This document shows positions 46,199 to 56,087 of a stretch of 64,000 bases of DNA, in pieces. Both the position numbers and the translations under genes were made by a program. Each line of letters opens with the position of its first letter. Within the stretch, counting starts at the first letter, position 1. Origin of the DNA: Leptospira bandrabouensis. Lineage in GTDB: Bacteria > Spirochaetota > Leptospiria > Leptospirales > Leptospiraceae. A model generated the notes under the pieces. That model did not search any database and had not been told where the DNA came from. It worked only from the letters and a program-made list of their open reading frames with translations. The stretch covers positions 558,001 to 622,000 of the forward strand of contig NZ_RQHT01000012.1 of the NCBI RefSeq assembly GCF_004770905.1, given 5' to 3'.

Positions 46199-46945
46199 AT
46201 GAAAATCGGCATCGTAAAACACCTGAATGCCCGCCCCCTTACCCTCTATTTTGAGCGAACGCCCGGATATACACCAGTGTATGAAAATCCTAGTGTTCTT
46301 ATCGAACTTTTAAAACAAGGTGAGTTAGACTGTGCCCTTGTTTCCTCTGTAGAATGTGAGAGGAATCGGGAAAGTTTAGATTATACAAAAATTGTGGGAG
46401 TTTGTGCCAGAGATGTGGTGCGTTCGGTTCTCTTTTTTCGACATGAATCGGAACCAGGACTACCCAAAGTGGTATACACAGACAAGGGTTCTCGCTCCAG
46501 TGTCGCTCTTTTGCAATGTTTACTTTTTAGAGAATATGGGAAACTGGTAGAAGTCATTCCCACTCCCGCCAAGGAAATTTCCCAAATGATGAATGAGGGA
46601 AAAGGATCTCATCTTTTATTTGGAGATCATGCTTTATTACAAACTCCTGTTCCCGGTTACCAAGTGGTGGATCTTGCCGAATGGTGGAACCAATCGACAG
46701 GTTTGTATTTCTGTTTTGCTTTTTGGGCCTTTCCTAAAGGTAAAGTTTGGGATGATCGTCTCTTTTTAACAGCTTTGGAATATGGACTAAAAGAGTTAGA
46801 TTCCATCATCAAAGAGGAAAAAAGACTTCCCATTGCCATCACCGACCGTTACCTCAAACAAGAGTTACATTTTATACCAGAACAGAAAAATTTAGATGGA
46901 TTTGATTTGTTTATTAAAACCGCAAAAGAATTAAATCTTGTTTAA
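46199..46945 (+). CDS. mqnA: Chorismate dehydratase MqnA (futalosine pathway)
   Basis: 248-residue periplasmic-binding-like fold enzyme of the MqnA/MqnD family, producing 3-[(1-carboxyvinyl)oxy]benzoate for menaquinone synthesis. Supporting motifs are [18 protein letters not shown] at the N terminus, [16 protein letters not shown], and FGDHALL. The start is at ATG 46199. It indicates a futalosine route to menaquinone. It ends with a 4-nt tail-to-tail overlap with the lipoprotein gene on the other strand. No other mqn gene is in view. MqnA is favoured over MqnD by the NARPL motif. Confidence 0.88.
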   Translation: MKIGIVKHLNARPLTLYFERTPGYTPVYENPSVLIELLKQGELDCALVSSVECERNRESLDYTKIVGVCARDVVRSVLFFRHESEPGLPKVVYTDKGSRSSVALLQCLLFREYGKLVEVIPTPAKEISQMMNEGKGSHLLFGDHALLQTPVPGYQVVDLAEWWNQSTGLYFCFAFWAFPKGKVWDDRLFLTALEYGLKELDSIIKEEKRLPIAITDRYLKQELHFIPEQKNLDGFDLFIKTAKELNLV

Positions 46946-47580
46946 AAAAAACGAATTTTATATTCCCAAGTTTTTGAATCAGGATTCTCCAAAGTTTCTG
47001 TTAAGGGAATTTGGTACGTTAAATTTCCAAGTCCTATAAAACCTCGATTAGAACTACATTCGGAATCTTTTGGAAATAAAACTCTAAACTGAATTTTTCC
47101 TTCCCGCAATAGTCTAGAAGTTTCAGAAATAATTTTTTTCTCACCGACACTTGTTTCTAAAATGGCGTTGTCAGTCAAATTAGGAAAATCTCGTTTTACC
47201 GTTAGAGACCTAGGTTTGGATTTGATCGAAAAAGTTCCAATGAGTACTCCTTCTAAATGTAAAGGGTCTTCAAAGTCGAGTTTGTAAGAAACTTTTCCTT
47301 TTCGTTTGAAATACATATCGGTAGTTTCTGATTTTTCTAATTCTCGAAACGTAAAGTCTCTCACCTGTAAGTTGTTATTCGACTTTTTTTTAACAGAGGA
47401 AATGATTTCTTCTTTAGAAGTTGGTAAAAACTTAATGAGTGAGTCGTTTGAATCTTTTTTTAGAGGAACTGTATAAGAAATTTCAACAGTTCCAGAACTT
47501 AATTTACGAAAGAGAATCGTCTCTTCGTATTCAAAACAACCTATAAAAAATAATATGAGTAATAAAGGAAAACGGAACAC
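46942..47580 (-). CDS. Predicted lipoprotein of unknown function
   Basis: 212 residues from GTG 47580, the only start that keeps the signal FRFPLLLILFFIGC with lipidated Cys15. The mature chain is a beta-rich soluble domain (FEYEETILFRKLSSGTVEIS at its start) without recognised motifs; a single Cys in DSECSSN is unpaired. It follows amtB on the same strand, with an 11-bp hairpin between them that overlaps its own ribosome-binding region. It has a 4-nt convergent overlap with mqnA. Homologues are likely confined to spirochaetes; that is inference. Confidence 0.8.
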   Translation of the reverse strand: MFRFPLLLILFFIGCFEYEETILFRKLSSGTVEISYTVPLKKDSNDSLIKFLPTSKEEIISSVKKKSNNNLQVRDFTFRELEKSETTDMYFKRKGKVSYKLDFEDPLHLEGVLIGTFSIKSKPRSLTVKRDFPNLTDNAILETSVGEKKIISETSRLLREGKIQFRVLFPKDSECSSNRGFIGLGNLTYQIPLTETLENPDSKTWEYKIRFF

Positions 47581-47612
47581 ACCCTAGGCTTCCCATACAG
47601 AAAGCCCAGGGT
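47581..47612 (-). promoter_or_regulatory. Hairpin between amtB and the lipoprotein start codon
   Basis: ACCCTAGGCTT at 47581-47591 pairs with AAGCCCAGGGT at 47602-47612, an 11-bp stem with one mismatch and a 10-nt loop. It starts 7 nt after the amtB stop on the reverse strand and ends directly before the GTG at 47580. No U-tract follows, so it is a poor intrinsic terminator; it could mask the ribosome-binding site or stabilise the amtB transcript. Confidence 0.5.
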
Positions 47613-47618
47613 CAAGGA

Positions 47619-49043
47619 CTATTTGGAAACGGGATAGGCTTCGTTTCCGTGTTCTAAAATATCCAATCCTAATAATTCTTCTTCCTCGGAAACCCGAAGG
47701 CCAATGGTTTTTTTAATGATATAGAATGCAGCAAAACTGGTTGGAAAAGCCCAAAGAAAGGCAGTAACGACCCCAATCGCTTGTGCGGCAAACTGAGCAA
47801 AACCTGCACCAGAAAAAAGTCCAGTTTCCACACTAAAAAGACCTACGGCGAGTGTTCCCCAAGCTCCACAAACTCCGTGAACAGAAACAGCACCTACAGG
47901 ATCGTCAATTTTGATTTTATCCAAAAAGAGGACGGAAACAATCACAAGGACTCCTGCCACGGCTCCAATACAAACAGCACCCGTAATACTCACCACATCA
48001 CAAGGTGCAGTGATGGCCACAAGACCTGCCAGTCCTCCGTTTAAGGTTAACCCAATTTCCGGTTTTTTAAATAACAACCAAGTGAGGATCATTGCAGAGA
48101 TGGCTCCGGCACAGGCTGCCATATGAGTCACAACGGCAATCCTTGCAAAACTTCCCCCTTCAATAGAAGTCGTAGAACCGGGGTTAAATCCAAACCAGCC
48201 GAACCAAAGGATAAAAACTCCAAGGGCTGCCATAGACATATTATGACCAAGGATAGGATAAACCCTTCCATCGGTTTGAAATTTTCCCATACGAGGTCCT
48301 ACCACAATGGCTCCGGCTAGACCCGCCCAAGCACCAATGCTATGGACTACTGTGGATCCAGCAAAATCATGAAAACCCACTCCCTCGCCGGCTCCCAGTC
48401 CTAAAGATTCTAAAAACCCAGTAGAGATTCCGAGAAGACTTCCCCAGGCAAAAGATCCAAATATTGGATAAATAAAAGCCGTGATGACGATGGAGAAAAT
48501 TAAATACGCAGAAAACTTTGTCCTCTCCGCCATAGCTCCCGAGACAATTGTTGCAGCCGTTGCCGCAAAAACGATTTGGAAGATAAAGAACGTATATTTG
48601 GATGGATCCATATTTCCATCTTCGGTATTGATAAGACTTTCCGCAAAAGACGGGACTCCCACTCCAAATCCAGAAAGGACTTGGGGACCAAACATAATGG
48701 AGAAACCAATCACCCAATAAGCAATGGCTCCCACTGTTAAGTCAGAGAAGTTTTTCATCAGAATGTTCACCGCATTTTTTGCCCTTGTAAATCCTGCTTC
48801 CACATAAGCAAACCCTGCTTGCATAAAAAATACGAGAAAGGCAGCAATACAAGTCCACACCCAGTTGGCTTCTTGTTTTGTTGTTTCTAAAGCAAGTTTT
48901 GTTTCTGCGAGAGAAGTTTTGATACTTGCCATTTCTTTTGCAAGAGTTTCTAAACTCTCAACATCATTTGTCACTTCTTCGGCTCCAATGACAGAGCCAA
49001 AAAGAAGGATGGTTAAACTAAATAATATTCCAAACTTTTTCAT
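47619..49043 (-). CDS. amtB: Ammonium transporter AmtB with N-terminal periplasmic extension
   Basis: 474-residue member of the Amt/Mep/Rh family, an ammonium channel or transporter of the inner membrane. After a signal peptide (KKFGILFSLTILLFGSVIGA) comes a 35-residue coiled-coil-like extension (about 24-58), then eleven helices. Family residues include the periplasmic Phe gate region, AYWVIGFSIMFG, DFAGSTVVHSIGAWAG with the first pore His, and AVSVHGVCGAWGTLAVG with the second. RVSEEEELLGLDILEHGNEAYP at the C terminus is a GlnK-contact type tail. It is the second gene after the GAF-SpoIIE-TPR phosphatase, 9 nt apart. Confidence 0.95.
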   Translation of the reverse strand: MKKFGILFSLTILLFGSVIGAEEVTNDVESLETLAKEMASIKTSLAETKLALETTKQEANWVWTCIAAFLVFFMQAGFAYVEAGFTRAKNAVNILMKNFSDLTVGAIAYWVIGFSIMFGPQVLSGFGVGVPSFAESLINTEDGNMDPSKYTFFIFQIVFAATAATIVSGAMAERTKFSAYLIFSIVITAFIYPIFGSFAWGSLLGISTGFLESLGLGAGEGVGFHDFAGSTVVHSIGAWAGLAGAIVVGPRMGKFQTDGRVYPILGHNMSMAALGVFILWFGWFGFNPGSTTSIEGGSFARIAVVTHMAACAGAISAMILTWLLFKKPEIGLTLNGGLAGLVAITAPCDVVSITGAVCIGAVAGVLVIVSVLFLDKIKIDDPVGAVSVHGVCGAWGTLAVGLFSVETGLFSGAGFAQFAAQAIGVVTAFLWAFPTSFAAFYIIKKTIGLRVSEEEELLGLDILEHGNEAYPVSK

Positions 49044-49052
49044 AAACTTTCC

Positions 49053-50873
49053 TTAACCGACTTTTTGCGAGTGTGATTCTAACCTTAACAGTGAGGTTTT
49101 TAATTCCAAACTTTGAGGTGTGTTTTTTACGCCTTGTTGCAACACTTTGATTGCTTTTGGTTTCGCATTTTCTTTCAAATAACATTGTGCAAGTAAGATA
49201 CTTGCTTTGGCAAAACTATGATCGCTCGATAATGCCATCTTTAACGCTCGTTTTGCTTCAGAAATCATTCCTGCTTTGTAGTAAGCTCTACCCATCATAA
49301 AATGGGAAGCCGCCGTATTGTCTCCAGAGGTTCTTAAATATTCCTCTAAGTACCGAATGGCTTCGTTGTATTTTCCATCTCGGTAATACATTTTTCCTAA
49401 AAAAACTAAAATTTCTTTTAGGGAAGAATCAATACTGAATGCTTTTAGTGCTTGGGCATAAGCTTCTTCCATTTTCATTTTGGAATTGGATTGTTTCGCC
49501 ATTTGTATGTAATGCGAAGCTTCCGGGATCGAATCTCCACAATAGAGGAATAAAAAACTTAAATCATCACCATTGGGAACATCTCCTTGGTAAGCCCTGA
49601 ATCGTTCCACAAAAGCACTTGCTAATTTTTTAAGATCAACTTTCCCCCTTCCTTCCATTACCAGACGTTCTCTTTCGTCTTGTAACCAAGTAAGGATTCT
49701 GTCCACTCCCACTTCATCTTTTAAATGATTTCTCTGTTCACTAAATCCATCTGAGATTAATAGTAAAAAATCACCCGGTTCTAATTTTCCTTGTTTTTCT
49801 TCATAATCAATTTTTCTGACAGGAAGAATGCCAAGAGGAACACCTTTTGTATCATATTGAATGAAAGTATCATCAGCCGCTTTATAGTGTAACATACGTT
49901 GGTGGCCAGCATTCACATAACCAAATGTATAATCACTGAAGATCCGAACCATAAAGGCGGTGAAATAGGTAGACTCAGGAAGTTGTTCTCTCAGTTTTTC
50001 ACCGAGTTCTTCCATAATTTCAGTAAGGCCTAGTCCTGCCATCACAGACCTTCGGAACTGGTGGTGGATGGCCATAGTGACTAAGGCAGCTGGAATTCCA
50101 TGCCCCGACACATCGATGTTAATCGCTGTTAAGGAATGACCTTGTCTTACGATATCAACTAAGTCTCCACTTACCTCTGCCATTGGTTCGTAGTGGCTTG
50201 CAAAATAAATTCCGTTCCAGGCACTCAAATCCTGAGGGAGAATTTGGCTTTGGACGTTACGACCCATTTTTAAATCCCATTCTAACTGATTTAGAATGGC
50301 TGCTTCTCTTGCCCTTGCTGTCACAAGTCCTTCAATAAGCCTAACCCCATAAAGAGCGAGTGCTAACTGGGAAGTGAGTGCTTCTAAAATTTCTAAGTCA
50401 TCGATAATATAAAAATTTTCACGTTCACTTTCAACAGCGAGGGTTCCGAGGATTTCCTCTTTTTGCATAATAGGAACACACATCACTGATTTTGTGGTTT
50501 CCCCCTCATCGAAGTAATGCGCTGACCGAGAAAGATCGTTTACAAGAATTGGTTCTTTGGTCTCAAAAACAGTTCCCGAATAACCTTCGCCCATTTTTAA
50601 ATTTCTACGAGGGGGTTCTGTTTCTTTGACAAACTTGACGGGAACTAAATACTCCCCATCCCAAAGTCGAAGTGTTGTATTGTCCGACTCAAAAATTTCC
50701 TGACATATCAGGATGACCTTGGAGAAAAGTTGGTCTTCTCTATCTAAATTGGCAAATTCTTTGGAAATGTAGAGAAGGATCGCAATTTTATCTTTATCCG
50801 TTAATCCTCCCACGACTTTGTTTTGTCCGCGGAAGTTGACGAGCATTCGTTTGGAAACTTTGAAATCAACCAT
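49053..50873 (-). CDS. GAF-SpoIIE-TPR cytoplasmic serine phosphatase
   Basis: 606 residues with no membrane segment. A GAF sensor (about 20-180) has the VPVKFV, LVNDLSRSAHY and CVPIMQKEEILGTLAVESE strands. A PP2C-type SpoIIE domain (about 190-420) shows AEVSGDLVDIV, NIDVSGHGIPAALVT, YVNAGHQRML, LLISDGFSEQRN and GDDLSFLFL. Three or four TPR repeats (about 455-600) end the protein. It likely dephosphorylates a STAS partner under control of a small ligand bound by GAF. It is followed 9 nt later by amtB, suggesting a link with nitrogen status. The partner is not identifiable here. Confidence 0.93.
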   Translation of the reverse strand: MVDFKVSKRMLVNFRGQNKVVGGLTDKDKIAILLYISKEFANLDREDQLFSKVILICQEIFESDNTTLRLWDGEYLVPVKFVKETEPPRRNLKMGEGYSGTVFETKEPILVNDLSRSAHYFDEGETTKSVMCVPIMQKEEILGTLAVESERENFYIIDDLEILEALTSQLALALYGVRLIEGLVTARAREAAILNQLEWDLKMGRNVQSQILPQDLSAWNGIYFASHYEPMAEVSGDLVDIVRQGHSLTAINIDVSGHGIPAALVTMAIHHQFRRSVMAGLGLTEIMEELGEKLREQLPESTYFTAFMVRIFSDYTFGYVNAGHQRMLHYKAADDTFIQYDTKGVPLGILPVRKIDYEEKQGKLEPGDFLLLISDGFSEQRNHLKDEVGVDRILTWLQDERERLVMEGRGKVDLKKLASAFVERFRAYQGDVPNGDDLSFLFLYCGDSIPEASHYIQMAKQSNSKMKMEEAYAQALKAFSIDSSLKEILVFLGKMYYRDGKYNEAIRYLEEYLRTSGDNTAASHFMMGRAYYKAGMISEAKRALKMALSSDHSFAKASILLAQCYLKENAKPKAIKVLQQGVKNTPQSLELKTSLLRLESHSQKVG

Positions 50874-51044
50874 ATAGGATACCTTTCTGATTTAGATGCA
50901 AGTATCGTACCGACAGTGCATCTCGCCTAAAGAAGTCAGAATATCCTATATATCTCTACATTTTGTATCTAACTTCAGCGCATCCGACAAGGATCATTCA
51001 TGGAAATCACTCATTATGCCTTTATTTTAAGCAAATGGTGTTCT

Positions 51045-52052
51045 TCATTGAAACTGGATTTGGATTTGAAAGGCGGCCCTTGTCTCAGCACCCTCCCTTT
51101 CTGGAACACTCATTCCTGCTCTCTGCACGGAGATGGAATATAAATATCCCTCTCCTATTTCTTTTGGAAAAATGGAACCTGCGATTCCAAGAGAAGCTGT
51201 ATAAAAACCGCGTAGGGAATTTTCCGCACGAAACTCCCTACCCAAACCGGAGATAACTTGGAAAGATTCTACTTTACCAATCGCTAAACCAATGTTACCT
51301 GTATACATCGTATGTATTGGATAGGAAAAAGAATGATCTTTACCATTCAATGAGCTATGTGATTTTTCATAAAAGGTTCGATTCCCTTCCACTTGTAAAT
51401 CTATCCATTCGTTGACTTTATATCCAATTCCGACTAACAAACGTTCCGGCAATCTTTCTTTTAGTTTTTCCGTTTTTAAATATTTGTCGAAGCGGTAACT
51501 ACCTGGGGATTCTAAAATCACTCCGAAACGGAAGTCTCCCCATTGATAGGCAACGGAGGCAGATACATTCCAGGAATAGGAACTATACCCGCCAATCCGA
51601 CCAGAGACTCCAGGTCCAAACTGCAAACCAAAAGAGAGATTCTCATTCCACTTCCAATTGATAAAACCCTGAAATGCGTAATTAGAAAAACGTTCATCCG
51701 TAGGAAAGGACCTTAAAAAAACTGGTTTGCCTCGAAATCCAAAACCTAATGTACCTGAATAGGAATAATAGGCAGCTCCAGAAAGATAAAGAGGCGATAA
51801 TTTTGGATTCGCATAACTACCGTTCACTCCTCCATCCAAAATATGATTTGGTTGATTACTTAAAAATGCAGTGTTTCCATAGAGACTTCCTAAAGATTGG
51901 GACGAGACCACTCCACTAGACGAAAGGCCAAGTAAATAAGCGGAAGGGTATGCGGATTCGTAACCGGAAACCTGTGCGAATAGTTTTCCCCAAACACTGG
52001 TCGAAAGGAAAAGAACAATGACCAGGAAATACCATTTTCTTTTGAAAATCAT
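51045..52052 (-). CDS. Predicted outer-membrane beta-barrel protein
   Basis: 335 residues. The signal peptide MIFKRKWYFLVIVLFLSTSVWGKLFAQ precedes a chain of alternating aromatic and polar strands (for example LSFGLQFGPGVSGRIGGY, WNVSASVAYQW, LYSISVQRAG), ending in FQIQIQFQ. The composition and strand pattern fit a barrel of about 12-14 strands. The mature N terminus YESAYPSAYLLGLSSSG has weak resemblance to FadL/transport-related OMPs, but this is not firm. It is divergent from the small protein at 52100. Reverse-strand upstream gene distance to the SpoIIE gene is 171 nt with nothing else seen. Confidence 0.85.
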   Translation of the reverse strand: MIFKRKWYFLVIVLFLSTSVWGKLFAQVSGYESAYPSAYLLGLSSSGVVSSQSLGSLYGNTAFLSNQPNHILDGGVNGSYANPKLSPLYLSGAAYYSYSGTLGFGFRGKPVFLRSFPTDERFSNYAFQGFINWKWNENLSFGLQFGPGVSGRIGGYSSYSWNVSASVAYQWGDFRFGVILESPGSYRFDKYLKTEKLKERLPERLLVGIGYKVNEWIDLQVEGNRTFYEKSHSSLNGKDHSFSYPIHTMYTGNIGLAIGKVESFQVISGLGREFRAENSLRGFYTASLGIAGSIFPKEIGEGYLYSISVQRAGMSVPEREGAETRAAFQIQIQFQ

Positions 52053-52099
52053 TTACTGCCATTACTGCAAAGATTTATTGGAAAGAAAAGGGATTTACT

Positions 52100-52528
52100 A
52101 TGACAAAACCTATGTACAAACAATTTCGTTCCCCACAAGGTTGGTATTCTTTTCTTTTTCCTGCCACTTGGGAGCATATGGTAGTCGAAGAAATTCCTGC
52201 TTTTTTCCATCCTAATGGGGGAGGAGCCTTACAGGTTTACGCATTTGAATCCAAACAGGAAGATTTTAACGTAGACCAGGAATTGGAAAACTACTTAAAA
52301 ATCCATGAAATCGATTACGATGCAGAAAATGTTGCTGTTTTTGAGAATAACGAAGGTTCTTCTATTCGGGCCTGTGAATTTTTAAAAGAGGACCGGGTAT
52401 GGATGGTCTATATGGTTGCCAATCATACACGAATGCTCCTTGTTACCTACAATTCTGATGAAGAGGTAGGAGATGAACTATTCCAACAACTAACCAATAT
52501 CATAAGTTCGGTTCGGTTTTTGAATTAA
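52100..52528 (+). CDS. Small conserved protein with a PsbP/DUF1795-like fold
   Basis: 142 residues, no signal. MYKQFRSPQGWYSFLFPATWEHMVVEEIPAFFHPNG starts like the strand-rich PsbP/DUF1795 (Mog1-like) fold: a Pro-rich beta-hairpin with a conserved Phe-Pro-Trp cluster, a central EFLKEDRVWMVYMVANHTRMLLVTYNS sheet, and a final helix ELFQQLTNIISSVRFL. Such proteins usually bind partner proteins or are periplasmic; no signal is seen here. The start ATG has AAGGGAT upstream. It is divergent from the OMP and followed by the AsmA-like gene. The fold assignment is by eye and tentative. Confidence 0.75.
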   Translation: MTKPMYKQFRSPQGWYSFLFPATWEHMVVEEIPAFFHPNGGGALQVYAFESKQEDFNVDQELENYLKIHEIDYDAENVAVFENNEGSSIRACEFLKEDRVWMVYMVANHTRMLLVTYNSDEEVGDELFQQLTNIISSVRFLN

Positions 52529-52610
52529 ATTCTTTCCCTTTTTTACTTTACAGAAACCAAATTTGTCTTAACTTCAAGTCCACTCTTTCGTGTCGAAGTT
52601 AGGAGAAAAT

Positions 52611-54059
52611 ATGAAAAAAATAGGTTACGGAATTGCGGCTCTAATAGGCTCCATTCTGCTTATCGTAATCATCGCGTTAGTTTTTGCCGGGAGTTTTATC
52701 ACCCCGAGTTTTCTTGTCAAACAAATTGAATCTGCCATTAATGTTCGGGCCCATGTTGAATCTGTCAACATCAACCTTTTTAACGTTCTCTCTGGAATTG
52801 AAATTGAAGGGATTGTCCTTGCTCCGAGAGATGAAATTGCAAACAAAGGGATTCCTTTAGAAGAAAGAAAATCTAAACCCAAAGGGGTGATTGAATTAGG
52901 AAAGGCTGATGTAAAGATTTCCTTCTTAGCCCTTCTTACCAAAACCTTAAAAGTAAATAAAATCGTTCTAAAAAAGCCAGAGATTTCTCTTACCATGAAC
53001 GAGGATGGCGGAAACAATCTAACTTCGCTTTTCAAAACACCTAAAATTGTGGATGGAGAAAAGAACCCTGCACTTTCCCCAGAAGCTCTCGCAGAGAAAA
53101 AAGCCGCTGAAGAGGAAGATGCAAAGGAAAAAGCAAGTGCCCCACCTTCTGGACCTTTTTCCATCAAAGACATTCCGATCGCTATTAAAATGGGTCTTGT
53201 CGGTATCCAAGAAGGAAACATCCAAGTCAATATGAGAAAAACTGGCCAACAGATTTTGGTTCAGAAATTAGATTTAGAATTAAAAGATATTGATATTGAT
53301 GGAAGTGACTTAAATTCGCATAACAATGTGAATGTGAACTTTGATGCTAATGTCACAATCATTGGACGAAACAAAAAAGAAGCTGCCAAGTTTTTACTTG
53401 AAACCGAAGGAAAAGTCACACCTTTTGTTGTGAAAACAGGTCTTGTAAATCCTAAAGTAAATTATGAAGTTACCATGAAAGAGGATTCTTTTGTTTCTGG
53501 ATTTGCTGCATTTGATGCCATTGCGGGTGAATTGCCAGCCATGAACCAAGCTGGGTTAAAGTTGGACAAACTGAAAGAAAAAGCAGAATTAAAGAAAGAT
53601 GTTTCCTTTCATGTAGAATATAGCAATGGTAAGGTGACCTTTCTTGACGAACCAACTTTTCCTACCAAAAACTATGACCTGCAAATTTCCAAAGGATCTT
53701 ATATAGTTACCACAACCAATTACCACGAAATGAAAATGGGTATGCTTTATGACGAAGATGAATCCAAAAAGTCCTTAGCATCTGTGGATGAAAAAATCAA
53801 ACAGGCTACCAAAGGCCAAGGAGATCCGAAAGCCATACGAAATAAAATCGTTGGAAACTTAGTCAAAGATGACCGGTTGTTTATTCCCTTTCGCACTTAT
53901 GGAGACATCCGTAATCCCAATGTAGAATTAGGTGTAGGGCTTGGATCCTTAACTGATTTAATTGGTGGTGCTGTGAAAGAGGTGATCAAAGGGAAAGCCG
54001 GTGATGCATTGAAAAAAATCCCAGGTGCGGGAGATGCACTCAAAGGATTGGGTTTTTAG
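52611..54059 (+). CDS. AsmA/TamB-like membrane-anchored protein
   Basis: 482 residues from ATG 52611, chosen because AGGAG (52601-52605) lies 5 nt upstream; a GTG at 52590 would extend it. One N-terminal membrane helix (about 5-30) leads to a large periplasmic domain. Its first part (FLVKQIESAINVRAHVESVNIN, later LKVNKIVLKKPEISL) matches the AsmA-type repeating beta-groove used for lipid transfer between membranes. A K/E/A-rich linker (about 155-185) is followed by more beta-rich sequence and a C-terminal amphipathic stretch, DALKKIPGAGDALKGLGF. It is followed by a strong terminator. Substrate and partner unknown. Confidence 0.85.
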   Translation: MKKIGYGIAALIGSILLIVIIALVFAGSFITPSFLVKQIESAINVRAHVESVNINLFNVLSGIEIEGIVLAPRDEIANKGIPLEERKSKPKGVIELGKADVKISFLALLTKTLKVNKIVLKKPEISLTMNEDGGNNLTSLFKTPKIVDGEKNPALSPEALAEKKAAEEEDAKEKASAPPSGPFSIKDIPIAIKMGLVGIQEGNIQVNMRKTGQQILVQKLDLELKDIDIDGSDLNSHNNVNVNFDANVTIIGRNKKEAAKFLLETEGKVTPFVVKTGLVNPKVNYEVTMKEDSFVSGFAAFDAIAGELPAMNQAGLKLDKLKEKAELKKDVSFHVEYSNGKVTFLDEPTFPTKNYDLQISKGSYIVTTTNYHEMKMGMLYDEDESKKSLASVDEKIKQATKGQGDPKAIRNKIVGNLVKDDRLFIPFRTYGDIRNPNVELGVGLGSLTDLIGGAVKEVIKGKAGDALKKIPGAGDALKGLGF

Positions 54060-54090
54060 TTTCAAAACTTTTACACCACTCTTGATTGAT

Positions 54091-54124
54091 AAAAAAAGGG
54101 ACTAAATTTTAGTCCCTTTTTTTT
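54091..54124. terminator. Strong bidirectional intrinsic terminator
   Basis: A-tract, GGGACTA, 5-nt loop, TAGTCCC and T-tract form a 14-bp perfect stem (54091-54104 pairs with 54110-54123). With A on one side and T on the other it works on both strands, ending the AsmA-like gene (+) and typA (-). Confidence 0.92.
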
Positions 54125-54160
54125 GGTATATGGAAATTCAGTGAATGTTTTAAATTCTAC

Positions 54161-55969
54161 TTATCTTCCACTTCCCGATCTTTTTCTCATGCTGGCATCC
54201 AATACTTTTTTACGTAGACGTAAACTTTGAGGAGTCACTTCCAAAAGTTCATCATCATCTAAAAATTCAATAGATTGTTCCAATGTGAGTTTCTTCGGTG
54301 GAACAAGACGAATTGCCTCATCTGATCCAGAAGCACGAACGTTTGTGAGTTTTTTCTCACGCACAGGGTTTACTTCCAAATCAGAATCCCTACTGTTCAT
54401 CCCTAAGATCATACCTGGATACACAGCCACTTGTGGTTCAATGAAAAGTTCCCCGCGTTCTTGCACTTTCCATAATGCATAAGCAGTCGATTCCCCAGAG
54501 TCCATAGAAATGAGAGCTCCGTTTTTACGACCAGGAATTTCGCCTTTGTATTTATCAAAACGTAAGAAGCGGCTAGACATTACCCCTTCCCCACGAGTTT
54601 CGGAAATAAAATGACCTCTAAATCCTATTAAGCCTCTTGTCGGAATGATATATTCTACACGAGTGATTCCTGATGTATGAGCATCCATTCCAGTGAGTTC
54701 CCCTTTACGGCGGTTCAGCTCTTGGATACAAGCACCAGAATATTGGTCCGGAAGGTCCATGACGAGAGTTTCGTAAGGTTCAATTTTTTCCCCAAGTTCG
54801 TTTTGTTTGATGATTACTTCTGGACGAGATACTTGGAGTTCATATCCTTCCCTTCTCATGTTTTCAATCAGGATGGATAAGTGGAGTTCTCCACGTCCTA
54901 AAATTTTAAAACGATCTTTGTCTTCTGTTTCTTCCAAACGAAGTGCCACGTTGGTTTCAAGTTCCCGATCCAAACGTTCGCGAAGGTTTCTTGTTGTGAC
55001 AAACTTTCCTTCTTTTCCAGCAAACGGAGAGTTGTTGACCATAAAGAACATGGAAACGGTTGGTTCTTCTACTTGGATGGCAGGTAGTGGGAGTGGATTT
55101 CCTAAATCACAAACTGTATCCCCAATGAACACATCCGGAATTCCAGCCATTGCTACGATATCTCCGGATCCCGCTTCATCAATTTCGTAACGAGTGAGTC
55201 CTTCGTAACCATAAAGTTTTGTAATTTTATAATTGGCAGTGGTTCCATTTGTTTTTGCAAGTGTTACATCAGCGCCTTTTTTCATAGTTCCTTGGTAGAT
55301 TTTACCAATGGCAATACGACCTACGTATTCATTATAATCAAGGGCTGTGACTTGGAATTGGAGGGCTTTATCACTTTCGTTTTTAACAGCAGCCACATGT
55401 TCCAAAACTTTATCGAGAAGTGGTTCAATATTGGATCCAGGAACTTCCGAAAGTTGATTTACTGCCCAACCTTGTTTTGCTGAAGCATAGATGATTGGAA
55501 AGTCTAACTGTTCTTCTGTGGCACCGAGATCACTAAACAAATCAAAAACTTTGTCGACTGAATACCCAGGTCTTGCACCTTCACGGTCTACTTTGTTTAC
55601 GACCACAATTGGTTTGTGGCCAAGTTGGAGAGATTTTCCAAGAACAAAACGAGTTTGTGGCATCGGACCGTCGAATGCATCGACAAGTAATAATGTACAG
55701 TCTGTCATGGACAGAACTCGTTCCACCTCTCCTCCAAAGTCAGCGTGACCCGGAGTGTCTACGATATTAATGCGAGTGCCCTTGTATTTTACCGAAGTGT
55801 TCTTGGCAAGGATGGTGATTCCTTTTTCTTGTTCCAAAGTGTTGGAATCCATGAGTCTTTCTCGGTCTTCTTTTGCGGTTACGGCGCCCGTATGGCGAAG
55901 GATACAATCTGTTAGTGTCGTCTTACCGTGGTCGACGTGTGCGATGATGGCGATGTTGCGAATTTCCAT
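54161..55969 (-). CDS. typA: Translational GTPase TypA/BipA
   Basis: 602-residue ribosome-associated GTPase of the elongation-factor family, important at low temperature or stress and for large-subunit assembly. The start [21 protein letters not shown] (G1 loop about 10-17) is typical; an ATG at 56038 would add 23 unrelated residues. [14 protein letters not shown] (G3), [10 protein letters not shown] (G4) and the TypA-specific C-terminal domain with [14 protein letters not shown] [11 protein letters not shown] are present. It is divergent from rplU. The best start lacks a strong ribosome-binding site, leaving some doubt over the N terminus only. Confidence 0.95.
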   Translation of the reverse strand: MEIRNIAIIAHVDHGKTTLTDCILRHTGAVTAKEDRERLMDSNTLEQEKGITILAKNTSVKYKGTRINIVDTPGHADFGGEVERVLSMTDCTLLLVDAFDGPMPQTRFVLGKSLQLGHKPIVVVNKVDREGARPGYSVDKVFDLFSDLGATEEQLDFPIIYASAKQGWAVNQLSEVPGSNIEPLLDKVLEHVAAVKNESDKALQFQVTALDYNEYVGRIAIGKIYQGTMKKGADVTLAKTNGTTANYKITKLYGYEGLTRYEIDEAGSGDIVAMAGIPDVFIGDTVCDLGNPLPLPAIQVEEPTVSMFFMVNNSPFAGKEGKFVTTRNLRERLDRELETNVALRLEETEDKDRFKILGRGELHLSILIENMRREGYELQVSRPEVIIKQNELGEKIEPYETLVMDLPDQYSGACIQELNRRKGELTGMDAHTSGITRVEYIIPTRGLIGFRGHFISETRGEGVMSSRFLRFDKYKGEIPGRKNGALISMDSGESTAYALWKVQERGELFIEPQVAVYPGMILGMNSRDSDLEVNPVREKKLTNVRASGSDEAIRLVPPKKLTLEQSIEFLDDDELLEVTPQSLRLRKKVLDASMRKRSGSGR

Positions 55970-56087
55970 TGTTTTTACCAGAAATTCTAATCCAGTTAGG
56001 CTGTAAATGGGGATTTCAGTTTGACAAGAGGTGCCCATCAGAAATCCTGGTAAGAACTACATTCGAGAAAGAGATTAGGATAGTTAT

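Noticed and set aside
52625..53230. Reverse-strand open frame of 201 codons opposite the AsmA-like gene
   Set aside because: Runs antisense to a well-supported gene with signal and ribosome-binding site; its Ser/Phe-rich sequence shows no family features.
56021..56026. Exact TTGACA upstream of rplU, possible -35 box
   Set aside because: No -10-like hexamer at 16-18 nt spacing; too little support to call a promoter.
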